Assembly (NCBI GenBank): GCA_949296825.1
Contig: CASFQZ010000015.1
Location: forward strand, 1 to 55,387
DNA: 55,387 nucleotides
Source of the DNA: an uncultured Eubacteriales bacterium
GTDB taxonomy: Bacteria; Bacillota; Clostridia; Oscillospirales; Acutalibacteraceae
Reading direction: 5' to 3'
A program made the translations under genes and the position numbers. How positions within the stretch are numbered: position 1 is the first letter of the stretch; every line of letters starts with the position of its first letter. Below the pieces are notes generated by a model. That model saw only the letters and a program-made list of their open reading frames with translations, did no database searches and had not been told where the DNA came from. This document shows, one piece after another, positions 35,650-43,759 of the stretch.

Positions 35650-37221
35650 ATGAAAAAAGAAATGGTGCTGTTTGCCGGCACAAATTATTCTTTCCTTGAC
35701 AAGGTCCGCCCATCCGGATTTTCCGCTCCGGATTATCGAATTCCCTCCCTTATAACTGCAAGGGGGAACATTATCGCCGCCATTGACAGCGCCTCCGGCG
35801 GAATGGACTGGGGAAAAATTGGCATTTCCGTTAAAGTCAGCGAAGACGCCGGAAAAACCTGGAGCGATGAAATTCGCGTTGTGTCGCCGCCGTGCGGTAA
35901 AGCCCCCGTGGGCGGCAACGATACAACCAGCGCGATTTTTATGGATCCGGTTATGGTTGTTTCCGGGGAAAAGATTATTATGCAGTTTGATATGTTCCCG
36001 GAAAGCAAGGGACTTCATGACCGCAGCAGATTGGAGAAATCTGACGGCTATTGCGAGATTGACGGCAAGCGGTATTTAATGCTGTTCTCCAATCAGCAAT
36101 CCGTCAAAAAACTGAAAAAAGGGAATGCTGCAACCGGCTGGAATTGCTATACACTGCGAGAAGACGGATTTGTTTATGATCCGGACGGACAAAAAACCCG
36201 TTATTATCTGCCAAAAAAGCACGATTTTTCCCATGCTTTTGAAACAATCGGCGATCTGTATTACGGCGACGGGGAATTTCTTACCGCAGCACCGCCGCTT
36301 TATCCGGAAAACACAAAGGATATTTATGTCGGGAACATCTACCTGAATACCAATATGCCGGCGCTGTCGGATAAACCTGCTCCCGTAAAGAAATCGCACT
36401 ATCGCGAACGTTATGTTACGCCGGAGACCCAGGCTGCCCCTCTGCGAGCTGCCGTGGCTTCCTATATCTGGCAGACGGAAAGCACCGATGGCGGCAAAAC
36501 CTGGACCTGCCCGACGGATATCACACCGATGGTTAAATTACCGAAGGACGGAAAGTTTTTCGGCACCGGTCCCGGTGTTGGGATTTGCCTTTCTCATCAA
36601 GCTGATCCCCAAAGAAACGGACGGCTTCTGATGCCAATGTATGCCCTCGGCAGGTCTGCTGTTATTTTCTCGGATGATGAAGGAAAAACCTGGCGCAGAC
36701 AGGCGGGAAAATACTCTAAAAATTTAGATGAATCCCAGCTGATGGAGCTTTCGGACGGAACCATCGTCTGCATGGGCAGACAACTGAAATATGGTAAAAC
36801 CCCAACCTCGATTAGTAAAGATGGGGGAGAGCATTTCTCCCGCGCCAGGGCTTGCGGTTTGTATTCTGTTCGCTGTCAAAAATCCATACTGAAGCTGCCG
36901 CGCTGCGGTGAAAATGGTTTTCAATATGCCGATGATATGGATAAAAACAAAGAATATTTTGTCAGCGTCCATCCCTCCGGTCACCGGGGAAAGGACAGCT
37001 CTCGTACGGACGGCGTTTTGTCTTTGTGCGAAATCGATGGCGCAAAGGTAATTACGGTAAGAGAAATCGAATTGAAGAATAAGAGCGAATACGAGTTTTT
37101 AGAAAAAACGAAAGATTTCTTCGCTTATTCCTCCATTGCCCTGCTTGGCGACGGCAGCATCGGCGTCTTTTACGAGGCACATCCCTCCGGACTTTTGGCC
37201 TATCAGCAAATTCGATTATAA
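35650..37221 (+). CDS. Exo-alpha-sialidase/BNR-repeat protein (GH33-like), no signal peptide
   Basis: The 523-residue protein has the sialidase RIP motif (PDYRIPSLITARG) and four Asp boxes: SEDAGKTWSD, STDGGKTWTC, SDDEGKTWRR and the degenerate SKDGGEHFSR. Near the C-terminus FAYSSIALLGDGSIGVFYEA matches the GH33 nucleophile Tyr/Glu region. It would release terminal sialic acid from glycans. Unlike most bacterial sialidases it begins MKKEMVLFAG with no signal peptide or anchor, so a cytoplasmic role on imported sialosides is inferred. Start ATG 35650 follows TGGAG; the longer frame overlaps uxuA. Confidence 0.85.
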   Translation: MKKEMVLFAGTNYSFLDKVRPSGFSAPDYRIPSLITARGNIIAAIDSASGGMDWGKIGISVKVSEDAGKTWSDEIRVVSPPCGKAPVGGNDTTSAIFMDPVMVVSGEKIIMQFDMFPESKGLHDRSRLEKSDGYCEIDGKRYLMLFSNQQSVKKLKKGNAATGWNCYTLREDGFVYDPDGQKTRYYLPKKHDFSHAFETIGDLYYGDGEFLTAAPPLYPENTKDIYVGNIYLNTNMPALSDKPAPVKKSHYRERYVTPETQAAPLRAAVASYIWQTESTDGGKTWTCPTDITPMVKLPKDGKFFGTGPGVGICLSHQADPQRNGRLLMPMYALGRSAVIFSDDEGKTWRRQAGKYSKNLDESQLMELSDGTIVCMGRQLKYGKTPTSISKDGGEHFSRARACGLYSVRCQKSILKLPRCGENGFQYADDMDKNKEYFVSVHPSGHRGKDSSRTDGVLSLCEIDGAKVITVREIELKNKSEYEFLEKTKDFFAYSSIALLGDGSIGVFYEAHPSGLLAYQQIRL

Positions 37222-37228
37222 AAATCTA

Positions 37229-37256
37229 AGCGGTCCGCCGAAATCGGAGGACCGCT
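37229..37256 (-). terminator. Bidirectional hairpin between the sialidase gene and spoIVB
   Basis: AGCGGTCC pairs with GGACCGCT around a short inner CC/GG pairing. On the minus strand it is followed by the T-rich TTAGATTTTT, so it chiefly ends spoIVB. Confidence 0.7.
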
Positions 37257-37277
37257 GTATTATCATTCGGCGCTGAT

Positions 37278-38495
37278 TTACGCCGCTTCTTTTGCTTCAG
37301 CAACACGGTCGGCGTGCGACATCATATGCGGTGCCGATATTCCGTAGCCTTTTGCGTGATCATCCAGAAAAACATGCGTCACTGCGCCGATAAATTTACC
37401 GTCCTGGATCAATGGACTGCCGCTCATTCCCTGCACAATACCGCCGGTAGCCGCAAGAAGAGCAGTATCCGTCACACGAATCAGCAAATCCTTATTTTCG
37501 GCAGAGAGATTGACATTTTCAATTTCTACCGTATAAGCGCAAGGACCGTTGTTGTCAATGGATGTGATCACCTGTGCCGGTCCTGTCTTTATTTCATCTG
37601 CATTTGCAACAGGATAAATGCCATAGGCAGTTGGCTTTTCGGTCAGTGTGCCATAAACGCCGTTTTCACTGTTTTCGTATATGCTTCCCAATACTTTCTG
37701 TCCCAAAGCGCCGGTTATCTCACCGGCTGTTCCATCGCCGCCTTTTTTCACTGCTTGTATCACTGCGGTCAAAACATCACCGCTGCGAACGTTGATTGCT
37801 TGCCCGGTATCCGCGTCGCAGACCGAATGTCCCAAACAGCCGAAGGTCATGGTTTGCGGATCGTAAAAAGTCATGGTGCCGATTCCGGCAGCGCTGTCTC
37901 GTAACCAGAGACCCGTACGATACGTGCCAGTGTTTTGATCATACTGAGGAGCCAGACTCAGTATGATCTGCGTGTCTCCTCGTTGGATCGTAAATGATAT
38001 TACGTTCCCGTTTGCTCGTTCAATTGCGTCGGAAACTTCCTGCGCCGTATTGACTTCAATCTCGTTGATTTTTAGAATGACATCGCCTTTTTGGAAGCCA
38101 GCGTCCAAAGCCGGACGCTTCAAGCCGTCACTTGTTAAAAGCGTATCGGTGTCAACGACAGTAACGCCTTGCGAATAGATACGCAGTCCGCAGAGAGTTC
38201 CGGATACCACGACCTGTCTGCGAGCCGTCTCTGAAATTTTGACATTTTTTACGGGAATTACTCCCAAAACCGAGACTTCCGCTTCATAGACCGATGACTC
38301 ATCTGACTGTTTACTCTCAGAAAATACATCCTTTGTTCTCTCTTTGATCGAATACAATGTTCCGATGGATAAGGCATCGCCTTCTGTGATTTCATAGGAA
38401 TCAGGCAATAAAAAACAGCCTGCCGCGGCAGCGCTCATCCCGAATACACAAAAAATTCCGATCAAAAAAAGGGAAAGCTGAATCAATCGCTTCAT
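37278..38495 (-). CDS. spoIVB: SpoIVB peptidase (family S55)
   Basis: The 405-residue serine peptidase is released from the forespore and triggers sigma-K activation in the mother cell. The N-terminal segment (about residues 4-24) is a membrane anchor/signal. A PDZ domain follows (ALDAGFQKGDVILKINEIEVNTAQEVSDAI). The S55 domain has His in FGCLGHSVCDADTG and the nucleophile Ser in GIVQGMSGSPLIQDGKFIGAVTHV. GGAGGTG precedes the start. It points to true endospore formation. The gene lies downstream of the SASP gene on the same strand. Confidence 0.95.
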   Translation of the reverse strand: MKRLIQLSLFLIGIFCVFGMSAAAAGCFLLPDSYEITEGDALSIGTLYSIKERTKDVFSESKQSDESSVYEAEVSVLGVIPVKNVKISETARRQVVVSGTLCGLRIYSQGVTVVDTDTLLTSDGLKRPALDAGFQKGDVILKINEIEVNTAQEVSDAIERANGNVISFTIQRGDTQIILSLAPQYDQNTGTYRTGLWLRDSAAGIGTMTFYDPQTMTFGCLGHSVCDADTGQAINVRSGDVLTAVIQAVKKGGDGTAGEITGALGQKVLGSIYENSENGVYGTLTEKPTAYGIYPVANADEIKTGPAQVITSIDNNGPCAYTVEIENVNLSAENKDLLIRVTDTALLAATGGIVQGMSGSPLIQDGKFIGAVTHVFLDDHAKGYGISAPHMMSHADRVAEAKEAA

Positions 38496-38534
38496 AATTC
38501 ACCTCCTTGTTCATAGCTTTTCCGATTGGCGGCC

Positions 38535-38556
38535 TTGATATTTGCGGCAATATCAA
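38535..38556 (-). promoter_or_regulatory. Dyad upstream of spoIVB
   Basis: Perfect 8-bp inverted repeat TTGATATT-6-AATATCAA located 39 bases upstream of the spoIVB ATG. It may be a regulator site or leader hairpin. A weak sigma-F/G-like TGGATA-18-CAAATAT overlaps it. Confidence 0.4.
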
Positions 38557-38592
38557 ACTGAATATCCATAGTCCCTAAGAAGCTCTTATGTG

Positions 38593-38622
38593 AAAAAAAG
38601 CGCTCCCGCCGAGCGAAAGCGC
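38593..38622 (-). terminator. SASP gene terminator
   Basis: On the minus strand GCGCTTTCGC pairs with GCGGGAGCGC (10 bp, two G-T) around a 3-nt loop, followed by seven T. Confidence 0.9.
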
Positions 38623-38636
38623 CTTTTGAAATCAGC

Positions 38637-38834
38637 TTATTTCATACCGTTTTCGTAAGCTTCGATCATCTTTTTCACCATCTGACCGCCGACAGAGCCA
38701 GCCTGACGGGAAGTCAGATCGCCATTGTAGCCCTGCTTCAGATTAACGCCGACTTCACTAGCGGCCTCCATCTTGAACTTGTTAAGTGCTTCACGAGCCT
38801 GGGGCACAAGAGAAGAATTACCGGACTTCGCCAT
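38637..38834 (-). CDS. Alpha/beta-type small acid-soluble spore protein
   Basis: The 65-residue protein saturates spore DNA and protects it. It has the GPR protease cleavage region in MEAASEVGVNLKQGYNG and the second conserved block LTSRQAGSVGGQMVKKMIE. AAAGGAG precedes the start. It is preceded by a sigma-G-like promoter and has its own terminator, so it is a single-gene forespore unit. Confidence 0.96.
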   Translation of the reverse strand: MAKSGNSSLVPQAREALNKFKMEAASEVGVNLKQGYNGDLTSRQAGSVGGQMVKKMIEAYENGMK

Positions 38835-38878
38835 TGTGTTTCACTCCTTTTCGTTTCAATCCCCTGCGCTTGCAAGGG

Positions 38879-38907
38879 TAGTATGTGCCGCCTACAGCAA
38901 AAATACA
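38879..38907 (-). promoter_or_regulatory. Sigma-G-like promoter of the SASP gene
   Basis: On the minus strand TGTATT, 16-base spacer, CATACTA. The -10 equals the B. subtilis sigma-G consensus; the -35 matches 4-5 of 6 and the spacer is slightly short. It lies 45 bases upstream of the SASP ATG. Confidence 0.65.
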
Positions 38908-39065
38908 AAGGTAATTTTTACAGAGATAAAAATATTTTTCAACGGCACGCTTTTATCTTATGTCGGAATGAAAACAATACGCCTGTTATTTTTTTCTGAA
39001 TCATGACAAAAAATTCAATGTCAAATTTATCGCTTTTGCAAAGGCATAATTTTACATTTCATCTA

Positions 39066-39094
39066 TCGACAGCAAAACAAAAGTATGGTATACT
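39066..39094 (+). promoter_or_regulatory. Promoter of the DUF1846 gene
   Basis: TCGACA, 17-base spacer, TATACT (5 of 6 in both). The palindrome TACTAA-T-TTAGTA at 39091-39103 begins within the -10 and could be an operator. Confidence 0.7.
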
Positions 39095-39128
39095 AATTTA
39101 GTATTTTGTCAGAAGTGAGGTTCTCCGT

Positions 39129-40616
39129 ATGCTTCCAATTGGCTTTGATAATGATAAGTATCTAAAAACGCAATCGGAGCAGATCCGAAAAAGAATCGAT
39201 GCCTTCGGCGGGAAGCTTTATCTGGAATTTGGCGGCAAATTATTTGATGATTACCATGCGTCTCGCGTACTGCCTGGGTTTGCCCCGGACAGCAAAATGC
39301 AGATGCTCCGCAAATTAAAAGATGATCTGGAAATTGTGATTGCCATCAACGCGGCGGATATTGAGTCCAATAAGGTTCGTGCTGATCTTGGTATTTCCTA
39401 TGAAGATGATGTTCTGCGGTTGATTGATACTTTCCGCGAATTGCAGCTGTATGTCGGCAGCGTTGTATTGACCCAGTTTGATGGACAGGCGTCCGCCAAT
39501 CAATTTTACCAGCGCCTGCAATCTCTTGGTGTTAAGTGTTATCGCCATTATCCGATTGCCGGGTATCCTTCGGATATCGCGCATATTGTAAGCGACGAAG
39601 GCTTGGGTAAAAATGAATATATCGAAACCAGTCATTCACTGATTGTCGTTACCGCGCCGGGACCGGGCAGCGGTAAAATGGCGACCTGTATCAGCCAGCT
39701 GTATCATGAACATAAACGCGGCGTAACGGCTGGATATGCAAAATTTGAAACGTTCCCCATCTGGAATCTTCCTCTGAAGCATCCGGTCAATATTGCATAC
39801 GAGGCAGCTACCGCAGATTTGAACGATGTTAATATGATCGATCCCTTCCATCTGGATGCCTACGGGGAAACTGCCGTGAATTATAATCGTGATGTTGAGA
39901 TTTTTCCGGTGCTGAACGCCATGTTTGAGCGGATTCAGGGTGAATCTCCCTACCGCTCACCAACGGATATGGGCGTTAATATGGCGGGCTTTTGTATTGT
40001 TGATGATGACGTTTGCTGCAAGGCCTCTAAAATGGAGATTTTGCGCCGCTATTATACTTCCGCCGTCAATCTGCTGCGTGGAAAAAGCAGTGAAGAAGAG
40101 CTGCGCAAGCTTGAGCTGTTGATGAATCAATCGCACACGGATGCTTCCGTTTTCCCGGCAGTGGCTGCTTCTCTGGAAAAGGCAGAAAAAACCGGTGCGC
40201 CGGCTGGCGCTATGATTCTGCCGGACGGAAGAATGGTAACCGGTAAAACATCCGACACCCTCGGAGCCGCTTCTGCGCTGCTGTTGAATGCGCTGAAGGT
40301 TTCCGCCGATATCGATGACCGCTTTGATTTGATTGATGCCAGCGTCCTTGCCCCAATCTGTGAATTAAAAACGAAGTATCTTTCCCATAAAAATCCCCGG
40401 CTCCACACAGATGAAGTGCTGTTGGCGCTTGCGATTTCCGCATTAACGAATCCATTGGCAAAAAAAGCACAGGAGCAGCTTCCCCTGTTAAAGGGCAGCG
40501 ACGCGCATTTTACTGTGATCCTAAGCGAAGAAGACGAAAAGCTCCTGAAGCGTCTCGGGATTCGCGTCAGCTGTGAAGCTTATTATGAAACAAAACGACT
40601 TTTTCATCGGAACTGA
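39129..40616 (+). CDS. DUF1846 family protein (UPF0371)
   Basis: The 495-residue protein matches the DUF1846 family over its full length: opening IGFDNDKYLKTQSEQIRKRI, the nucleotide-binding-like HSLIVVTAPGPGSGKMATCISQLYHE and the central FPIWNLPLKHPVNIAYEAATADL. Structures exist for the family but its biochemical role is not established. The glycine-rich GPGSGKMA resembles a P-loop but is not a canonical Walker A. It is preceded by GTGAGG and its own promoter and ends with a strong hairpin, so it is monocistronic. Confidence 0.88.
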   Translation: MLPIGFDNDKYLKTQSEQIRKRIDAFGGKLYLEFGGKLFDDYHASRVLPGFAPDSKMQMLRKLKDDLEIVIAINAADIESNKVRADLGISYEDDVLRLIDTFRELQLYVGSVVLTQFDGQASANQFYQRLQSLGVKCYRHYPIAGYPSDIAHIVSDEGLGKNEYIETSHSLIVVTAPGPGSGKMATCISQLYHEHKRGVTAGYAKFETFPIWNLPLKHPVNIAYEAATADLNDVNMIDPFHLDAYGETAVNYNRDVEIFPVLNAMFERIQGESPYRSPTDMGVNMAGFCIVDDDVCCKASKMEILRRYYTSAVNLLRGKSSEEELRKLELLMNQSHTDASVFPAVAASLEKAEKTGAPAGAMILPDGRMVTGKTSDTLGAASALLLNALKVSADIDDRFDLIDASVLAPICELKTKYLSHKNPRLHTDEVLLALAISALTNPLAKKAQEQLPLLKGSDAHFTVILSEEDEKLLKRLGIRVSCEAYYETKRLFHRN

Positions 40617-40622
40617 TAAAAT

Positions 40623-40665
40623 GAAGAGCGGCACTCCACAAAAGGAATGCCGCTCTTCTTTATTA
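40623..40665 (+). terminator. Convergent terminator between the DUF1846 gene and prmA
   Basis: GAAGAGCGGCA-C-TCC pairs with GGA-A-TGCCGCTCTTC around a 6-nt loop; a T-rich tract follows. Serves both converging genes. Confidence 0.9.
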
Positions 40666-41589
40666 TTATTGTGTAAAAGCCATCATGACCCAGCCGTTAT
40701 CCTCTTCATGGCGAATCATGCGCAGTTCCAAAGCTTCCAGCGCCCTGCGCACCTCGGCGGCTCTGGTGTCAATGATTCCGGAAATCAGATAGATCGATCC
40801 ATCCTTCATAAAACGACGAATATCCTTCGATAACGCCAGGATAGCATCCGCTACGATATTGGCAGCAATCACATCGAAGGTTCCGCTGATTTTATCGACG
40901 AGATTGCCTTGCAGCAGTGTAAGCTGCTTTGCGGAAAAACCATTCATTTCGCCGTTTTGGGCGGCGGTCTTAACCGCCAGCGGATCAATATCGACGCCGG
41001 TGGCATGCTCAGCGCCCAGAAGGAGAGATGCAATCGATAAAATCCCGCTGCCGCAGCCAACATCCAGCATGGTGCAGCCGGGAATAATATAATCTTCCAG
41101 TGCAGCGAGGCAGAGCTTTGTGGTTTCATGGGTCCCGGAGCCAAAAGCGATGCCCGGCTCCAATTCCATTACGATCCGATCTTGTGCCTGCGCTTTTTCT
41201 TCCCAGACCGGGTGGATCAATAGCTTTTTCCCAATCGGAATTGGTTTGAAATATTTTTTCCAATTGTTGATCCAATCTTCCTGATTGCAGCTGCTGCTGT
41301 CAATGGAAAAGGGAATTTCTTCGCTTACTAACCGCTCTGTGATAAACGAAACTGCTTCAGCTGGATTGTCTTTTGGGGAGATATAAATATGAATGATTGC
41401 GTGCTCCCGATCTTTTTGAAGAAGCTCCTCATCAATCAAGTCAATATGCGCAATCTCCTGCGCGCCCTGCTCAAGATCACTGTAGTCTTCCGTATAAATG
41501 CCATAGGGCACGCACATATTGGCAATAGCGCCGGCGGTATCCGCGTCATTTACCGGAACGGTAATTTTAATTTCAGTCCAAATATCCAT
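40666..41589 (-). CDS. prmA: Ribosomal protein L11 methyltransferase
   Basis: The 307-residue enzyme trimethylates lysines of L11. The N-terminal recognition domain begins MDIWTEIKITVPVNDADT; the SAM domain has AFGSGTHETTKLCLAALED, motif I MLDVGCGSGILSIASLLLGA and motif IV DVIAANIVADAI. A strong AAGGAGG site (41610-41616) lies 20 bases from this ATG, further than normal, and no alternative in-frame start lies between, so translation may be weak or coupled to argS, which ends 30 bases upstream. Last gene of the ddl-DUF1934-argS-prmA operon. Confidence 0.95.
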   Translation of the reverse strand: MDIWTEIKITVPVNDADTAGAIANMCVPYGIYTEDYSDLEQGAQEIAHIDLIDEELLQKDREHAIIHIYISPKDNPAEAVSFITERLVSEEIPFSIDSSSCNQEDWINNWKKYFKPIPIGKKLLIHPVWEEKAQAQDRIVMELEPGIAFGSGTHETTKLCLAALEDYIIPGCTMLDVGCGSGILSIASLLLGAEHATGVDIDPLAVKTAAQNGEMNGFSAKQLTLLQGNLVDKISGTFDVIAANIVADAILALSKDIRRFMKDGSIYLISGIIDTRAAEVRRALEALELRMIRHEEDNGWVMMAFTQ

Positions 41590-41619
41590 AAAAAATCCCG
41601 GGAAGGGCGCCTCCTTTCA

Positions 41620-43308
41620 TTACATGCTCTCCGGCGCACCGATTTTCAGCAGCGACAGTATATTTTTCATTACGGTTTGTACGGTTCGGCAAAGTGTCAA
41701 CCGCGCATAGCGCAGCTTGTCATCGTCGGTATTGCAGCGGCAGGCATTATAAAATTTATGAAAGAGGGAGGCAAGGGTATAAACATACCGGGTAATCATT
41801 GATGGATCCAGCGCCTTGGCGGCGGCAACAATTTCATCCGGCAGTGTGCCGATAAAACGGATCAATTCCCGCTCTTCCGGTGCAGTCAGGGAATCCAGAC
41901 AGTCGGAATCGCAAATCTCATCCAGATCAAATTGCTCGCTCTTTTTTAAAATGCTGCAAATGCGCGCGTGAGCATATTGACAATAATAGACAGGATTTTG
42001 CGCCGATTCCTCGACCGCCAGATCAATATTAAAATCACAATGACTATTTGGCTCACGCTGATTAAAGAAGAATCGCGCCGCATCAATCGGAACTTCCTCT
42101 AAAAGCGTAACCAATGTAATGGCTTTTCCGGAACGCTTGGACGCCTTGATGATCTCGCCGTCTTTGTTAACAAGACGCACCATCTGCATCAGTACCACTT
42201 CCAGTCGGGCGGGATCCAAGCCGATGGCAGCCAGAGCCGCTTTCAGACGGGGAACGTAGCCATGATGATCCGCACCCAGCACATTGATGGCACGATCGAA
42301 ATTTCGGATTGCCAATTTATTATAGTGATAAGCGATATCCGGCACAATATAAGTGGGAATACCGTTAGAACGCACCAGCACAAAATCTTTTTCACAGCCG
42401 AATTCTGTCGCCTTGAACCAGAGCGCACCGTCCTGTTCATAAGTATAACCGCTGTTTTTCAGCCGTTCGATCACTTTTGTGACAGAGCCATCCTTGTGAA
42501 GCGTGCTTTCTTTGAACCAGGTATCATATGAGATACGATATTTTAAGAGGTCACGCTTTAATCCTTCAATATTCAGCGGCAGCGCGTAAGCAACCAGGGC
42601 TTGCTTTCTTTCCTCAACACTCCTGTGCATATATTCATCTCCATGAATGGCAGCGAACTGCTTCGCATGGTCGATAATATCCTGCCCATGATAAGAATCC
42701 TCCGGCATTTCCACGCCGTCTTTATATAATTGCTGATATCTCAAATCAAGAGAAAGGGCGAATTTTTCAATTTGATTGCCGGCATCATTGATATAAAATT
42801 CCCGTTTGGTCTCATAACCAGCCCAGGACAGAGTCTCCGCCAGGCAATCACCGATCGCGCCGCCGCGCGCATTGCCGACATGCATTGGTCCGGTTGGGTT
42901 CGCCGAAACAAATTCGACCACCACACGCTGCCCCTGACCAAAATCAGACTTTCCGTAATAACTCCCCTCATCATGCACTTTGCGGATGATATCGCTATAA
43001 TAAGCGGCGCCAAGGGTAAAATTGATAAATCCGGGACCGGCGGCCTCGACTTTTTCAAAATAAGTGCCGGTCAAATCGATTTTCGCCAGCAGTGCTTGCG
43101 CGATTTTTGCCGGCGCTGTGCGGAATATCCGCGCATTTGCCATTGCTGCATTGGTGGAATAATCTCCATGGCTGCGGTCCGCCGGAATCTCGATGATAAA
43201 GGGGGCTGGGTCTCCATCGGGCAGCAAGCCGTCGGCACAGGCAGCCTCAAAAGCGCCATGGATTAAGTCATTGATTTGTAATTTTGCTAATTCTACAGGG
43301 TTTTTCAT
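41620..43308 (-). CDS. argS: Arginyl-tRNA synthetase
   Basis: The 562-residue class I enzyme charges tRNA-Arg. The N-terminal Add-1 domain is followed by the HIGH equivalent SANPTGPMHVGNARGGAIGD, then VLGADHHGYVPRLKAAL and the KMSKS-like region IIKASKRSGKAITL. The C-terminal helical DALR anticodon-binding domain ends the protein. GGGAGG precedes the start, which lies within the 3' end of the DUF1934 gene (41-base overlap). Confidence 0.97.
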   Translation of the reverse strand: MKNPVELAKLQINDLIHGAFEAACADGLLPDGDPAPFIIEIPADRSHGDYSTNAAMANARIFRTAPAKIAQALLAKIDLTGTYFEKVEAAGPGFINFTLGAAYYSDIIRKVHDEGSYYGKSDFGQGQRVVVEFVSANPTGPMHVGNARGGAIGDCLAETLSWAGYETKREFYINDAGNQIEKFALSLDLRYQQLYKDGVEMPEDSYHGQDIIDHAKQFAAIHGDEYMHRSVEERKQALVAYALPLNIEGLKRDLLKYRISYDTWFKESTLHKDGSVTKVIERLKNSGYTYEQDGALWFKATEFGCEKDFVLVRSNGIPTYIVPDIAYHYNKLAIRNFDRAINVLGADHHGYVPRLKAALAAIGLDPARLEVVLMQMVRLVNKDGEIIKASKRSGKAITLVTLLEEVPIDAARFFFNQREPNSHCDFNIDLAVEESAQNPVYYCQYAHARICSILKKSEQFDLDEICDSDCLDSLTAPEERELIRFIGTLPDEIVAAAKALDPSMITRYVYTLASLFHKFYNACRCNTDDDKLRYARLTLCRTVQTVMKNILSLLKIGAPESM

Positions 43309-43759
43309 GGGGTTCCTCCCGTTTTTTTATAACGATTTTCATGTGGGTTTCACTTACCTGCTGACGATCGGAAAACAAATGATAGTGCAGCTGTAAAATA
43401 TGCCTGTCCGCTTCCTGCGAGTAAATCGCTTTCATTGTATGAAGGGTCATAACGACCGTACCGTAGGGCGTTTCATAATCAACAGAACGAGGTGTTTCCG
43501 TAGAAAAAACAAACTCTGCACGACAAGCGCCCCGGTGACACAGGGAAATGTCAGATCCGTTTTTTACCGTCAGCGTAGAAAGGCGAATATTGCTCGGCGC
43601 CGCCGGATCCGGACTATCCTGATAGGTAAAGGTAAAACCGTTTTCCGACTCATGTAAAACGCCTTCATATATATTTTTCTCATGTGTCCGTTCGCCGTCT
43701 TCCGTGCGATACGTTAACATTTCGGCAAAGGCATTATTCTTCGGTGCAGGAATGTTCAT
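43268..43759 (-). CDS. DUF1934 (YwiB-like) calycin-fold protein
   Basis: The 163-residue protein has the pattern of DUF1934: a beta-barrel with YEGVLHESENGFTFTYQDSP, a central LCHRGACRAEFVFSTET and PYGTVVMTLHTMKAIY, then LQLHYHLFSDRQQVSETHMKIVIK. Its position just before argS matches ywiB-argS in Bacillus. Molecular function is unknown. It overlaps ddl by 26 bases and argS by 41, indicating tight coupling. Confidence 0.8.
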   Translation of the reverse strand: MNIPAPKNNAFAEMLTYRTEDGERTHEKNIYEGVLHESENGFTFTYQDSPDPAAPSNIRLSTLTVKNGSDISLCHRGACRAEFVFSTETPRSVDYETPYGTVVMTLHTMKAIYSQEADRHILQLHYHLFSDRQQVSETHMKIVIKKREEPHEKPCRISKITNQ

